Shown in pieces: positions 1 to 11,049 of a stretch of DNA of 64,000 bases. Numbering within the stretch: the stretch's first letter is position 1; every line of letters begins with the position of its first letter. Position numbers and translations under genes: made by a program. The notes under the pieces were generated by a model, which saw only the letters and a program-made list of their open reading frames with translations, had not been told where the DNA came from and ran no database searches. The stretch comes from Filosporella fistucella (lineage: Eukaryota > Ascomycota > Leotiomycetes > Helotiales): contig JAQJZZ010000002.1 of NCBI GenBank assembly GCA_030077755.1, forward strand, positions 558,001 through 622,000, read 5' to 3'.

Positions 1-1262
1 CCATTTTTCTTGATAGCCCACCGTGTACATGAGAAGTGCCGAGAACAGATTCCTGGGCGAGCAGAGCAACCGCCAGACTTCGTGCTACTGACCCTCCTTG
101 CCCCAGCTTTTCTTCCACACCATTCAAAGCACTCAATAACATGCAAAGTGCAGTATGTATCTTTCCCAGAACGGGTGCTGTGCTTGTACATGGAAGCTCG
201 CCGAGCCTCAGTGACGGAGTCGTGGTTGTGTTCTGTACACGATTCGAATATCTGTCTGAGGGAACGTTGCTGAGGTATATCTGGAATTGACTCAGGACAA
301 GTCGGTAGATACTTTCGAGTGACATATAGCCACTGAGTACCAATATAGTTGTCACTGTATCATTGGTCCGGTCCATAACAATACCTTTCGTGCTGTTTAT
401 TCTTCTGTTCGTAGGGGTCTCAGTTGCCGAGATATTTTTCCCTGGTGTCATTTTCGGGAGCGCTGCATCGGCAATAGAACCGAATTCTTGCGATAGATGC
501 AAGATGGTCCCAACTGGGTAGTCATCAAGGTTGTCCTGTTCACTACTGTTTTTCCACCGACCTTGCTCTAGAGTTTGAACAAATTGCTGCATTTTCGCAA
601 TAAGGGTAATAATTTGTTCAGTATGGACCACACTAATGGGTTCGTTTATACTAAGAGGTTCATGTGTTACTGTAACAATATCAGGTGATGGATCTGTCAT
701 CAACGGTACTGAAAACCACGATGAGATGTCTGAATCAAAATTGATTCCTTCGTGCAAGTTGAAATCTGGATGTAGGAGATCCCAACAGTTCATGTCGTTT
801 TGCTGGCCCGGGGTATCTTCGATTCCAATTGTGATATTTTCATTCTCCCATAGCTGAGTGGATGGACCTGGAAGTAGTGTCGCTGGTGATATTGGGGTCG
901 GGAGGTGATTTTGGGAAGGCAATGAAGAAAGCCCCTGATTTTCTGTCTGATTGGAGTCCTGTGCTGGTTCTGTTGGTGTTGCAGTTGCAGTTGGTGGTAC
1001 TGATGCAGTCGAGATACGCTTATTGGTAAGACGACGACGACCAAAAATGCATGGTGCCTGGGCTCTCATACATCTTTCACATGGTGTAGGTGAGCGGGAA
1101 TTGCTAGCATCCGAAACCGCGGCTGCGGATCGAAAACACCTGAGCAATATCAGTATATTTTTCTGCTCCGAGGACAGGAAATAACTTCTACCTCAGCTTA
1201 TGAAATCGACAGCGGTCACACGATGACCGCATAGACTGGAGAATGCCGGTCTCTTCGGCCAT
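1..1262 (-). CDS. AflR-like Zn2Cys6 transcription factor (partial, runs off left edge)
   Basis: This is probably the pathway regulator of the adjacent biosynthetic cluster. The chosen start is the ATG at 1262, which has G at +4; a second in-frame ATG is at 1232. Exon 1 is 1262-1192, a 52-nt GT-AG intron spans 1191-1140, and exon 2 runs open from 1139 to the window edge, giving about 400 residues. Splicing assembles a binuclear zinc cluster: CDRCRFHKLRC from exon 1 into exon 2, then CERCMRAQAPC. The loop between the third and fourth cysteines is about 18 residues, long for the family. A basic stretch (GRRRLTNKR) follows. A Ser/Thr/Pro/Gln-rich linker comes next, then a hydrophobic helical region (MSLESIYRLVLSQFQIYL and HTALCMLLSAL) like the C-terminal part of aflatoxin-type regulators. 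The C terminus is outside the window. The fold is sure; the AflR-like placement is by resemblance. Confidence 0.85.
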
Positions 1263-1414
1263 GTTATGCGTGTGGAACTCTCGTTTAAGAATCAAATTCC
1301 CCTGAAGCTATCACTCAATCTGTGATCGGATCAGAAGGAGATACACGCAGATAATCACGTTGTGACTATATTTTGGTTCTCGAAAATTGCTCAGATATAT
1401 AGATCCTGAATCTC

Positions 1415-1422
1415 TCGGAGTG
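1415..1422 (-). promoter_or_regulatory. CACTCCGA motif upstream of the AflR-like regulator
   Basis: On the minus strand this 8-mer lies about 153 bp upstream of the regulator ATG. The surrounding plus-strand context CTCTCGGAGTGATG resembles CTCTCGGAGCAATG at 11488-11501, upstream of the NRPS. The TCGG/CCGA core is the type of half-site bound by Zn2Cys6 proteins. Function is inferred from position and recurrence only. Confidence 0.3.
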
Positions 1423-3214
1423 ATGTGTCTTTCACAGTCTTGTTGGTCCGGTCTGGCTGATGATCGTTCATTCGCCGCAGTTGAATAGAGATGAGATTAT
1501 CGGGAACACAATGGGTGAGAATCTGACAGTCGGATGATATCCTTTTGAATTTGCGTCTAATGTATATGCATCCATTTCAGCTCCACGGATTTCCTTAACC
1601 AGCTCCTACCATTATAGATGGTGTGACTGAATCCAAAGACAGCCGAATCCACACTTACTTCGCAGACGCCACAATAATAAGTTCTCACAGCAATTATGGC
1701 TATAGCTTTGTCATTGGGTGAAGTTGTAATGATCTGGGAATGGCCACCAATTTTCTCCCGCGTCTCATGCCATTGGATAGAATCTAGGCACTCAGGATTT
1801 TTACCCAGCTGTTCCCAGGGTCAACTGCACAGGCACAAGGATCATGCAGATGTATGGAAGGTTGTAAATGGCATTTAGTTGTGCCGTTGCAGGATAAGCA
1901 TCAAGTTTGGCCGTCAGATAATCTGATCTCCTCGTATAGGTGTCCTTTCGAATGTCTAACGATATTATCCGTGTGCATATTTTGGAAGGGGGGATCCTTC
2001 AGAGATTCATGGCGGCATGGGGTGATGATGGCAGCCGTTGAACTGTTGAATTATCAGCCCCTTTTCAGTAACCCATGTTGTGTATTACCCCTATTGGATA
2101 GTAGGATTACGGTAGGAGATATTACCCGTGAGCCGCGGCAAGACATCACTAAGAGTAGCATGATGGCACAGTAGGGCTGTCCTTTTTTTTTTTTTTCTTT
2201 GGTGTGTACCTAGGTAAAGTAAGGTAATGGGAGGTAAGGTAAGGTAATGTAGGCTTGGTAGGGTAGCACTGTTGGTGCAGGTTTCGGCGTGTCGCAGGGG
2301 TAGCCACACAACCCCGCCATGCCCCACCATCCACCAGTAAGTACTGTACTCGGGCTGTACTGTACTTTAATTAAAGTAAGGAGGAGCACTCTGCCTGACT
2401 GTGAGGTGCCTGTTCAAGTGAGGCAGTTTCCAGGTTGCTTTGCAACGTTGCCAGGCGATGAATTGGGCTTTTTTAGAAATGGCAACGGTTCACGCCAGCT
2501 GCAAAAGCAGTGCTGCGGCACAGCTATTCTTTCTGGAAGAGTGTTGTCTGCAGCTGCCCGAAAACGTGTTGAATTTGGGAGGTGGTGTATGATATCTCCT
2601 TCGCGGAATTCAATTCAAGGCATGACATGGGAGTAGCAGAATAGGATACGTGGAATTAAGATAAGTCACACGATTTCTACCTCAGACATTGTCCTGCTGC
2701 TGCCTTCTATACTTCTGTACTCAAAAAGTCTCTGAGAATCCACAAAGGGGCAGAATTCCGGCCCGCGCCGGCCCGCAAACTGCTTGATCAAGCCAAAAGC
2801 GCCATTGAGCACCACAGAGTAGATGGCTTGAGGTGTGATGTGATACTTCCCCTCAGATGAATAGTGAAGTAGGGAGTCAGTAGCGACCGTTTCGACAGTT
2901 GATTGACGACGGAAGCCACGACATATGGAACGAAAATGGTCATGTGGCTATAAGCTCGAGTTAATAGAGGTAATTTTAAGATACCTCCTAGATACCTCAC
3001 GTTGCTACAGTCCGCTGGGTTTTTAATGGACTTAGATAGCGAGATCGGACCGTAGATACTTCCCAGAGATGCTAGGTACTAGTACATTACTCCACCATTG
3101 AATAAAAGTCCTGCCCCGCGCTTCGCTTATCTACCTATCTGCAGTAGGGGCTACTGTACAGTACTGTACTGCAAGGTGAAGTGGGTAGGGCACGGGCGCA
3201 GTCAGTTCGAACCG

Positions 3215-3250
3215 TTGACGGAGCAGTCGACGGAGCAATTGACGGAGAGA
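3215..3250. repeat. 12-bp tandem repeat (TTGACGGAGCAG-like), three units
   Basis: Three consecutive imperfect 12-bp units share the core GACGGAG. Diverged GACGGAACA-type units recur at about 3290-3310, after a gap. It is noncoding, lies about 1 kb upstream of the MFS gene, and its role is unknown. Confidence 0.55.
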
Positions 3251-3512
3251 ACCACGCAGTAATCAAATTACACTTTCGTTGTAACGGAACAGTCGACGGA
3301 ACATCCGATGGGGTGATGAATGGAATGATGCTGGAATAAATTTTGGGCCATGATTTTTGCAGCCGATCTGTAGGGTTTCGGAGATCACGAAATAGTTGCA
3401 GGTTCCTATATTTAGCCTCAGATACGGCAATTCTTGCATACCTGTTGAATTTGGAGCCTTTTTACGCGAGAGAGAATCTTACTTGCAAGAATTACAGGAA
3501 AACAATAGTCTG

Positions 3513-3520
3513 CACTCCGA
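3513..3520 (+). promoter_or_regulatory. CACTCCGA motif upstream of the MFS gene
   Basis: An exact copy of the 8-mer found upstream of the AflR-like regulator and, twice, upstream of the Diels-Alderase gene. It lies about 690 bp upstream of the MFS ATG. That is distant for a fungal upstream activating site, so it is weaker evidence than the other copies. Confidence 0.2.
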
Positions 3521-4204
3521 CCCTATCATCATACCTTATACCTAGTCAAGGGGAAATCAGGGCATATAAAGCTTTAGCGCAGGCTTAGGGAATGTTTATT
3601 TCAATGGAAAATCCCCTTTAGGCTTAACATGGTACAGCCTTCTCCTCTTCTCAAAATAATTCAAAGGATCTTGATTGAATAAGTGCGTCTAAGTTACAAT
3701 GTAGTTTGACTCGATTCAAATATTCAAAATATCGATTAAATCTACCTAGCTTGCACAGCAAGACCAAGATGCCATGATGGAGAGCCAAAAGGTAGAATCC
3801 TAGAAGCCTAAGAGTGAGCATCAAATGTTGCACCAACATCATGACTTACCTGCTGCAAGACTGGGATAAGTACCAACGGATGAAATCCCGGACGATTCAC
3901 TGCGCGTTTGTGAGCCGTCTGACTTGCTCCGCAGAACATCCGGTTAAAGGTATTAAAGCTGAACTGAACTGATGGAGCCTGGTCTTGCCTTACACCCCAA
4001 AGCGCAACCTACCCAGCAAATTTTGTGATACCAACTTTTCCCTTCAGAGCCAAGGCTACCCAAGCAAGCGGAATCTGGAAGCACAGCAGCTTACCTAAAA
4101 CTGTTGTCATCCTAGATTGCCTCATCTGTGCTTTCAGCGAGCTGCCAAAAGCTGATTCACCACAGACTGTTACACAATAACTGTTGCGCACTCACCGAAG
4201 AAAG

Positions 4205-6183
4205 ATGGGTGAGGCCAATGATGAAGAAAGTAACACCATCGCCGATCCCAGCAAAGCTGAACTCAGTTCCCCCATGAGCCCAGAGATTGCGGCAGCTGGA
4301 GCGGATGCAAACGAAGAGAAAGGAGACATGGTTGCTGACGATGCTGCTCTTGACCCAAATGTCGTTGACTGGGATGGTGCTGATGATCCTGCCAATCCTC
4401 GGAATTGGTCCAAGAAGCGCAAGATACTGAACACAACCTTGCTAAGCCTTTCAGTGCTCTACTCGTAAGTTTCCTCTTGTCCCTTCATCATTTCATCATT
4501 CGTTCTGTTGGACCCCAAAGAAATTACAGAATTTCGAATCAAATACTCTTGGGCTTTGCAGACCGAGTATCAATGGCGAATTGCATACAAGGAACTCGAG
4601 TCGAAACATGGATGGGCAATTTGATTCACACACACGAGCCAAGACTGACATTCATCTTACAGAAACATTGCAACTACCATGTTTGCCCCAGGTGCTTCGA
4701 AACTCAATGATGAGCTGGGAGTTACAAGCTCTTTCGTCGCAACACTTTGCATCACAATGCCTTCGTTAGGAGCTGCCTTGGGTCCACTCGTCCTTGCCCC
4801 ATTATCAGAATTCAGCGGTCGTGTACCTATTTACTGGGTTAGCGCTCTGCTTTATATTGGAATCACTATTGGATGTGCTCGTAGTACGAATGCAGCCATG
4901 TTCATTGTCTTTCGGCTCTTGGGCGGTGCTTCTGCGGCATCCTTCATGACCTGTGGAGGTGGCACAATTGCTGATCTTTTACCTGAGAAAGAACGTGGAA
5001 CTGCAACAGCAATCTTCACCATTGGACCATTGATAGCTCCCGTTATTGGCCCGATCATTGGAGGCTTTGTAGCTGATGCTTGGGGCTGGCGCTGGACTTT
5101 CTACTTGGTACTCATTTTGGTAAGACCTTTACACTTGTCCCCACCAAAGTCTTGACTGCTCCCATGTACAAGGTTTTATCTCTCTGGGAAATGTGATTAG
5201 TTAATCTTTGCGACATTGTTCTAACTCTACTCTCCCAAAAGGCATGTGTTGTGACCATCGCCGCCATGGCTGTAATGCGGGAAACAAACGCTGCAGTTAT
5301 CTTAAACAAGAAAGCTTCCCGGCTTCGGAAAGAAACTGGCAATCAAGACCTACGCCCTGCCGGAAATCCGATGGTAAAACCAAACCCTCGTCAACTTGCT
5401 GAACGAGCACTGCTTCGGCCTATGCGCATGCTCCTCTTCTCGCCCATCGTCTTCCTCATGGGAGCTTATAGTACGCAACCATTTCCTTCATTCTTTTCTC
5501 TCTTAACTGCTGCGCAGTGAGCGCAGTGACTTTCTGAGAAGGCCTTAACGTAGTTGATCGGGAAATATCTTGACAGCTCCAATTGCTTATTCATTGCAGT
5601 GGCTCTCGTTTTTGGAATGACGTACCTATTGTTTGCAACTTTTCCCGAAGTCTTCGAATCAACTTACCACTGGAGTGTGAGCATCTCTGGACTCGCATAT
5701 ATTGGTCTAGGTGTCGGATGCGTCCTCGGTCTGATAGTCATCTCCAAATTCAGCGATAAACTTCTCAAGAAAGGTGGTGGACCAGAAAGACGATTAATTT
5801 TGATGATTATTGTAGGCCCCTGTGTGCCAATTGGTATCTTCTGGTATGGATGGGCTGCTGATCGTGGTGCGCATTGGATTGTGCCTATTCTTGGAACTGT
5901 ATTTATTGGTATCGGAGTCATGGTCATTACATCCTCAGCTCAACTCTACATGATGGATATGTTTGGTCCTGCTGGTGCAGCGTCTGCCTTGGCAGCTACT
6001 ACATTGGTACGCAATGCTTCTGGCGCGTTTCTTCCCTTGGCTGCAGCACCTTTGTACAAAGGTTTGGGATTGGGATGGGGAAATAGTGTTTTGGGCTTTA
6101 TCGTTCTTGCCTTTGTGCCAGTTCCTATACTGTTTCTCAGATATGGTGCCTTCTTGAGAGACAAGTTTCCTCTCAAGGTTTAG
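4205..6183 (+). CDS. MFS exporter, DHA1 (Tpo1/Flu1-like) family
   Basis: Twelve-helix plasma-membrane drug/proton antiporter, probably exporting the cluster product. Exons are 4205-4464, 4663-5119, 5242-5470 and 5600-6183; all junctions are GT-AG and keep frame, giving 509 residues. The acidic cytosolic N terminus ends in [14 protein letters not shown], a hallmark just before helix 1 of this family. Further family marks are TMFAPGA in helix 1, the motif-A-like loop [11 protein letters not shown] between helices 2 and 3, [10 protein letters not shown], and the antiporter-type [16 protein letters not shown] with its conserved basic residue. The central cytosolic loop (about 250-300) precedes [24 protein letters not shown], which is read correctly only across the third intron. 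Helices 7-12 are complete and no lesion is seen. It lies in line with the Diels-Alderase gene 720 bp downstream. The exported substrate is inferred only from context. Confidence 0.9.
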
Positions 6184-6684
6184 AAAAATGTACTTGTAGA
6201 GCACATTAGATGAATTGATACTATAGAAAGCTGCTAAATTCTTTCAAAATTATCCCATTTCAATCACAAGAGCCTTATGGGGCGGATTACAGAGCTCATT
6301 ATTGGTATTTTTGAGCATGTTTCTTTCATGAATTTCTCTCAACGGAAGGAAAATGTGGGTGAAGACAGCAAACATGTCTCAAACCTCAATCCTGGTATAC
6401 ACAGATTCATGTGCTCAATTTTCCGGTCTATCTCCATTATCTGGAAACCCTGAGAATATTTGTGTCATAAATTCTAAACTCGCAGAGAGGAAGCTTTTGA
6501 AAGGGGTTTCTCCGGTCCAATTCAGCATTATGAATTTCATATTTTCAAGTGCTTGTACGTAATGATGATCGCCTCACCACCAACAGCTTCGCAGTCTCAC
6601 ACATGGAGCATCTGGTTCTTAATTTCATGGAGCAAGGAGCTTTTAAATTCAATTTAGACCTGAGATGACATATACAATATGAGC

Positions 6685-6744
6685 CCGAACCACTCCGAAC
6701 ACGTAGTCTCAAGTAACGGTCCAAGAAATGCCGAAACACTCCGA
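6685..6744 (+). promoter_or_regulatory. Direct repeat CCGAA(C/A)CACTCCGA upstream of the Diels-Alderase gene
   Basis: Two 14-bp copies, at 6685-6698 and 6731-6744, differ at one base and have starts 46 bp apart. They lie 160-220 bp upstream of the Diels-Alderase ATG. Each copy holds two CCGA half-sites in direct orientation, six bases apart, which is a plausible Zn2Cys6 dimer site. The inner CACTCCGA recurs upstream of the AflR-like regulator and the MFS gene. The rest of the 6184-6903 intergenic region shows no gene. Confidence 0.4.
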
Positions 6745-6903
6745 TGAATACCAGTCACCAGTGCTACCATTTTGACGGAGAGATCTCCATAAGCATTAGA
6801 GTACTTCAACTTTGCAAAGCTGGCTGATTACACCTAGGCCATCAGCCCATTACCTCCAACCTCCTTACTCAAACCCACATTATCCAAAAAACTTGCACTC
6901 ACT

Positions 6904-8073
6904 ATGGCAGCATCTAAGTCGGTATCTGACGTCTCAATCACCTCATCAATATCTGCCACCCCAATTCCACCAACGCCATTCATCCCTGGCTCCAGCAACC
7001 TCTTCCCAAAATGGCCATCCCAGATTGATGCTGCCAGCTGGGATGAATGGCAGTTCCAAGCCATGTCAGCTGATGGAAACACCGCAGTCGCAGTGGTGTT
7101 TTTCCGGCACACGGGCAACGCCCCTGCTGGTTTTCGGGTCGGTATAAACGCAAGTTGGGCGAAGTCAAACGAAGATGAGCAAGATTCGGTATGGTGCGGT
7201 CCTGTGTTGCTTCCACAGTCAATTATAACAGAGGAAGCAACCAAGACTACAGGAATCTGGAGAACAGAGGACAATAGCGAAAGCATCAGTTTCGAAATCT
7301 CAAGTGATCTCTCTGAAGCGCGCATAAGTCTCAATGTCCCAGGAAAAGTTACTGGGAGTCTGAGGCTCAAGAGTAAAAGCACTGATATTCCACAAACCGA
7401 AGAAGAGACGAGAGCATCCATTTTCTGGTGGATGAGTCCCATTTCCTCTGCTGGGGTTGATGCCGATTTGACCTTCTTTCCTCAGACCAAGGGGACGATC
7501 GAGAAAGGCATGACTGGGTATGGGGAGAAGGGTAGGCAACTCAATTTGAAATGTAGCGAGGGTTCGTTTGGATCTTTCGATCGTGCTTGGGCAGCATCTC
7601 CTCCTCATAAGGCGCTGTCGCACAACTGGTTCGTCTGGGGGAAGGCAGGGGATTATATGATATCTTTGATATGGATGACAGGCAAACCAGCATCAGAGGG
7701 TTTGCTGCATGGAACAGCGACACTGTATCATGGTGGCAAGCTGTTGTGCAAGACAGGAAGGGCTGTTACTGCCTGTTTAGGAGAGGAAGAAGCATTCTCA
7801 TTGACCTATCTCGAGGGGGAGGGCCTGGCTGGAAATTTTCCACCCCATAATGTTGGGAATCGAATCGTTTTCCAGAAGGGTGAGAAAAGTTGGGAGTTTG
7901 AATTCCGTCACCAAAGACTTTGGTATGACATGATTATGGGACCGCCACGACCAGGTGCCACGGGGGTATCGGGATTCATTGTCTCTATCTCTGGTGGCCG
8001 CGTAGGTTTGAAAGAGGAAGAGAAGGAATCAGAGGTCGGTTGGGGCATGTTGGGTGGCGGAATAATGCCTTGA
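6904..8073 (+). CDS. Fungal Diels-Alderase homologue (Fsa2/CghA/MycB type)
   Basis: Predicted pericyclase catalysing the intramolecular [4+2] cycloaddition that makes a trans- or cis-decalin from a linear polyene tetramate. It is intronless with 389 residues, close to the family's usual length. Family landmarks are in order: FIPGSSNLFPKWPSQI near residue 26, then W-x-E-W-x-F, then GIWRTEDNSESISFE, then SLNVPGKVTGSLRL in the first lipocalin-like domain. In the second half come FDRAWAASP, NWFVWGKAGDYMI, WEFEFRHQRLWYD, RPGATGVSGFI and a glycine-rich end. No signal peptide is evident; relatives are cytosolic two-domain beta-barrel proteins without cofactor. It sits between the exporter and the second regulator and is co-oriented with the NRPS, as in equisetin- and Sch210972-type clusters. 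The family call rests on recalled similarity, and the substrate is unknown. Confidence 0.82.
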   Translation: MAASKSVSDVSITSSISATPIPPTPFIPGSSNLFPKWPSQIDAASWDEWQFQAMSADGNTAVAVVFFRHTGNAPAGFRVGINASWAKSNEDEQDSVWCGPVLLPQSIITEEATKTTGIWRTEDNSESISFEISSDLSEARISLNVPGKVTGSLRLKSKSTDIPQTEEETRASIFWWMSPISSAGVDADLTFFPQTKGTIEKGMTGYGEKGRQLNLKCSEGSFGSFDRAWAASPPHKALSHNWFVWGKAGDYMISLIWMTGKPASEGLLHGTATLYHGGKLLCKTGRAVTACLGEEEAFSLTYLEGEGLAGNFPPHNVGNRIVFQKGEKSWEFEFRHQRLWYDMIMGPPRPGATGVSGFIVSISGGRVGLKEEEKESEVGWGMLGGGIMP

Positions 8074-8374
8074 GTTAGAGCATTTTGCAATATACTTTCT
8101 TCAAATTGACCAAGTGTATCCGCTATTTTTGTGCCAATAGTATGTTTGTGAACGAAACTTGATATCAATTTAGTGAATTCACCCCGCACCGCGTCGCGGA
8201 TTCTATTGTATTTAATAATGGCCGTGGCCTAAGTGAACTTTCAAATTCGGGATGATGGTTATCTGAAACCTTTAAATAACTGCTGCACAGGATTTATTGG
8301 ATGTATTCGTAAAATTGTCCATGGTGAGCAACGTTTAGGCGTAATCTATTTCAATTGCCTACCTCCAGGGCTAT

Positions 8375-8437
8375 GTACCTAGGTATCTAGATGGATCTTG
8401 TCACGTGGGTTGCTATGTAACTTAGATACCTAGGTAC
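8375..8437. promoter_or_regulatory. 15-bp inverted repeat flanking a CACGTG site, upstream of the second regulator
   Basis: The left arm GTACCTAGGTATCTA (8375-8389) and right arm TAGATACCTAGGTAC (8423-8437) are exact reverse complements. The 33-bp loop carries CACGTG (8402-8407), the core of a bHLH/bZIP E-box. It lies about 260 bp upstream of the Zn2Cys6 gene starting at 8693. TACCTAGGTA-type repeats are common in Pezizomycotina intergenic DNA, so the arms alone may be a microsatellite. The remaining 8074-8692 sequence shows nothing else. Confidence 0.5.
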
Positions 8438-8692
8438 CTACCTAACATAAGTACCAATCGCCCTTGCCTGTCGATATTAATACAGTACCTTACCTTTCAC
8501 ACCCTAGTGTCTGACACCTCGTGATCACCTCTTGATTTAATTCACTTCCACTGCGTTCTGCACAGATGCACAATTCACCCACCCACTCACTTTGAACCTC
8601 GCCGGCAAAAATGTTTCATCTCCACTGATACATCAGTGTCTATGCGCATCATCTTGTCCATCAACAACAAAATATATATGCAATCGGCAACC

Positions 8693-11049
8693 ATGGATCA
8701 GCCGCCAGCCTCGTTCAGTCAGACCAAGACTCCCTCAATGGGCCATCGAGATCGTCGACGCGAGAAGCAGCAACTATCGTGTAACTTCTGTAGAAGCCGC
8801 AAGTGAATATTCCAAATTACATACCCTTTAGACAGGGCATTGAGGGCTGAGTCTGAACCCTAGCTAATGACACCTCGCAGAATCCGATGTGATCGCCAGC
8901 TGCCGTGCAAAACCTGCGTGAGCAAAGACATTGCCACGTCGTGCACCTATTCAGCAGGACCACAGCGGAAGTCTGCTGTTGGTGTTTATGACCGCATCCA
9001 AGAGCTTGAAGCCCTTGTGCGTTCGCTGATGAATCAACAACAACATCAAACTTCTAGCAAGTACGACGCGGTTATGACATACTCTACGCCGTCAGAGAAG
9101 AATGACCTTCAACCACAGCTAATCACGCACTCACATGCCATAAACTATACTAATAGTGATGGAGCCGCTACTCCCAACTCTCCTGCAGCATCTGAACATG
9201 GGAGTTTGCGACTGCACGGTTCAACTTACGTCAGTAGTGTGCATTGGGCTGCTATCCTTGATAGCATATCTGTTCTCCGTGACGTTTATGAGACAGAGCA
9301 GGAAGTGACAATGCTTACTTCCAATGACTACTTTCCAAATTCAAGTGGATCAACTCCGGGGCCGCTTCTTCTCTATCAGCCGCCAGGTCATATCACTATG
9401 GATGAGATGATCTCTTCGATTCCAGACCGCGCCGTAGTTGACCGTATGGTTGCGCGATATTTCAATACTCAAGGAGTTGCACCAGGTCAGTGTCGAGACT
9501 CAAAAGTTTCACTAAGATGTGTGAACAATCACTGATCTCCGTATAGCTGTCCTTTCCAGCACCCATTTTTTAAGTGAGGTACATTTTGGGTCTCTCTGTA
9601 CTTGATGTTATTGCAACTGACATTTAATTCCCGTTGCAGTATGAAAGTTTCTGGCAGGATCCGTCATCAGCATCGTGCGGATGGATTGGTCTCTTGTTCA
9701 GTATCATGTGCCTATCCACCCAGTACCAGAAATTCACCCAAGACCCACCCGATCCTGAAACCCTAATGCTCATTCAAATATACCGCGAACGAACAGTCCG
9801 CTGTCTAGTTCTAGGCCAATTCACCCAAGGAGGCCCTCATGTTCTTGAGACTCTGATCATTCATTGCACAAGCGAGGTATACATGTACAAAGATGCCGAA
9901 ATTGGACTTTGGCTGCTTTTTGGGATGGTAGTTCAGCTTGCGTTGAGCTTCGGCTATCATCGAGATCCTCAAAATTTCTCCCACATCTCTCCCTTCGCAG
10001 GAGAGATGCGCCGTCGGGTTTGGGCTGCCATTGTGCAGATGGATTTGCGCCTTTCTAGTCAGATGGGACTTCCGCGTCTTCTAAAGTCGCAGCAGAGCGA
10101 CACTGCGGAACCGCGAAACTTGTTAGATACAGATTTCAATGAAACAAGCACAGAGCTACCAACATCTAGACCTGAAAGCGAGATCACTCCTGTCCTCTAT
10201 GGACTCGCCAAAATTCGAATCGACAGCATAGGCTCCCTCATCACAGATCTCGTCGCTGATACCAGAGAACACAATCTCTCAGAGATTATGCATTTGGATG
10301 AGAAGTTGCACGAGGCTGAAGCTTCACTACCTCCTATATTTCGATGGCAGCCATTGAGTCAATCACTGATGGTACCCCCGCAGATCGTGCTTCATCGACT
10401 TGTTCTCCAACTCGCTATCCAGAGACTTCAGATTTCGCTTCACCGAAGACACCTCTCTACTTCTTATGCGACCGATGAACGATACGAATATTCCAGAGAT
10501 ACTTGTGTTCGATCGGCTATGAAAATAATTGAGTTTCAACAACTTATTCATGAGGAAACCCAGCCGGATGGTCTGTTATATCCAGTGCGCTGGTTATTGA
10601 ACTCACTTGTGCAATCTATATACTTACTAGGCATGAGCGTTCTTTGCTACTATATACAGCTCTTGGATTCCTCAACAAAGACTTCCTTCGATCGTTCTGA
10701 GATTATTGACTTGTTACGAAATGCTTATCCTTTGTGGTTGCGCTTGAGCGTGGGGTCTCAAGATGCCCAGAGAGCCCTTGAGCATCTGAAGCACGTCCTA
10801 GAACTTCGCACTCAAGAATTAAATACGCACTTGGAAGACACAACAGAGGCAAATCTGTCACAGGCATCTGATCAGCTTCAGGCGTGGGATGCTTATCACG
10901 GTTCGTTGCCTTTCTATTCATCATCTCCACTACTGAAGTCGTTAGGTATCGCGAGTTTTTCACACCTGTTTGACTCTGATCTCATCGCATGGGGACAGCC
11001 ATCGACGGGTAATATGTTCTCCGGAGATTGGGATTCAAACGAACACTGA
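8693..11049 (+). CDS. Zn2Cys6 transcription factor with fungal-specific regulatory domain
   Basis: Second regulator of the cluster, 718 residues from four exons: 8693-8802, 8881-9485, 9547-9578 and 9640-11049. The 32-nt third exon is needed to read through THFLSEYESFWQ. Intron 1 has a good branch site (GCTAATGAC) and splits the zinc cluster, as it often does in this family. The spliced cluster is CNFCRSRKIRC, then CKTCVSKDIATSC, at about residues 33-57. A short coiled coil follows (VYDRIQELEALVRSLM). The Fungal_trans domain covers roughly residues 240-420 and includes the typical ALSFGYHRDP and GEMRRRVWAAIVQMD motifs. The gene is intact and lies between the Diels-Alderase and NRPS genes on the same strand. 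A pathway-specific activator is the likely role; a target set cannot be read from sequence. Confidence 0.88.

Larger units (their letters stand above)
1263..4204. other. Intergenic region between the regulator and the MFS exporter
   Basis: About 2.9 kb with no supportable gene; open frames here are short and show no family resemblance. It contains a poly-T run near 2188-2201, GGTAAGGTAA-type simple repeats near 2215-2245, and TACTGTAC-type palindromic runs near 2341-2366 and 3152-3172. A 12-bp tandem repeat and two copies of the CACTCCGA motif are listed separately. It serves as promoter for the regulator on the left and the exporter on the right. Confidence 0.6.

Noticed and set aside
1263..4204. 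Possible extra biosynthetic gene or PKS fragment between regulator and exporter
   Set aside because: No frame longer than about 105 codons and no KS, AT, ER, P450 or methyltransferase motif was seen in any frame.
6834..7442. Long minus-strand open frame opposite the Diels-Alderase gene
   Set aside because: It is a shadow of the sense codons. It resembles no family, whereas the plus strand matches the Diels-Alderase family throughout.
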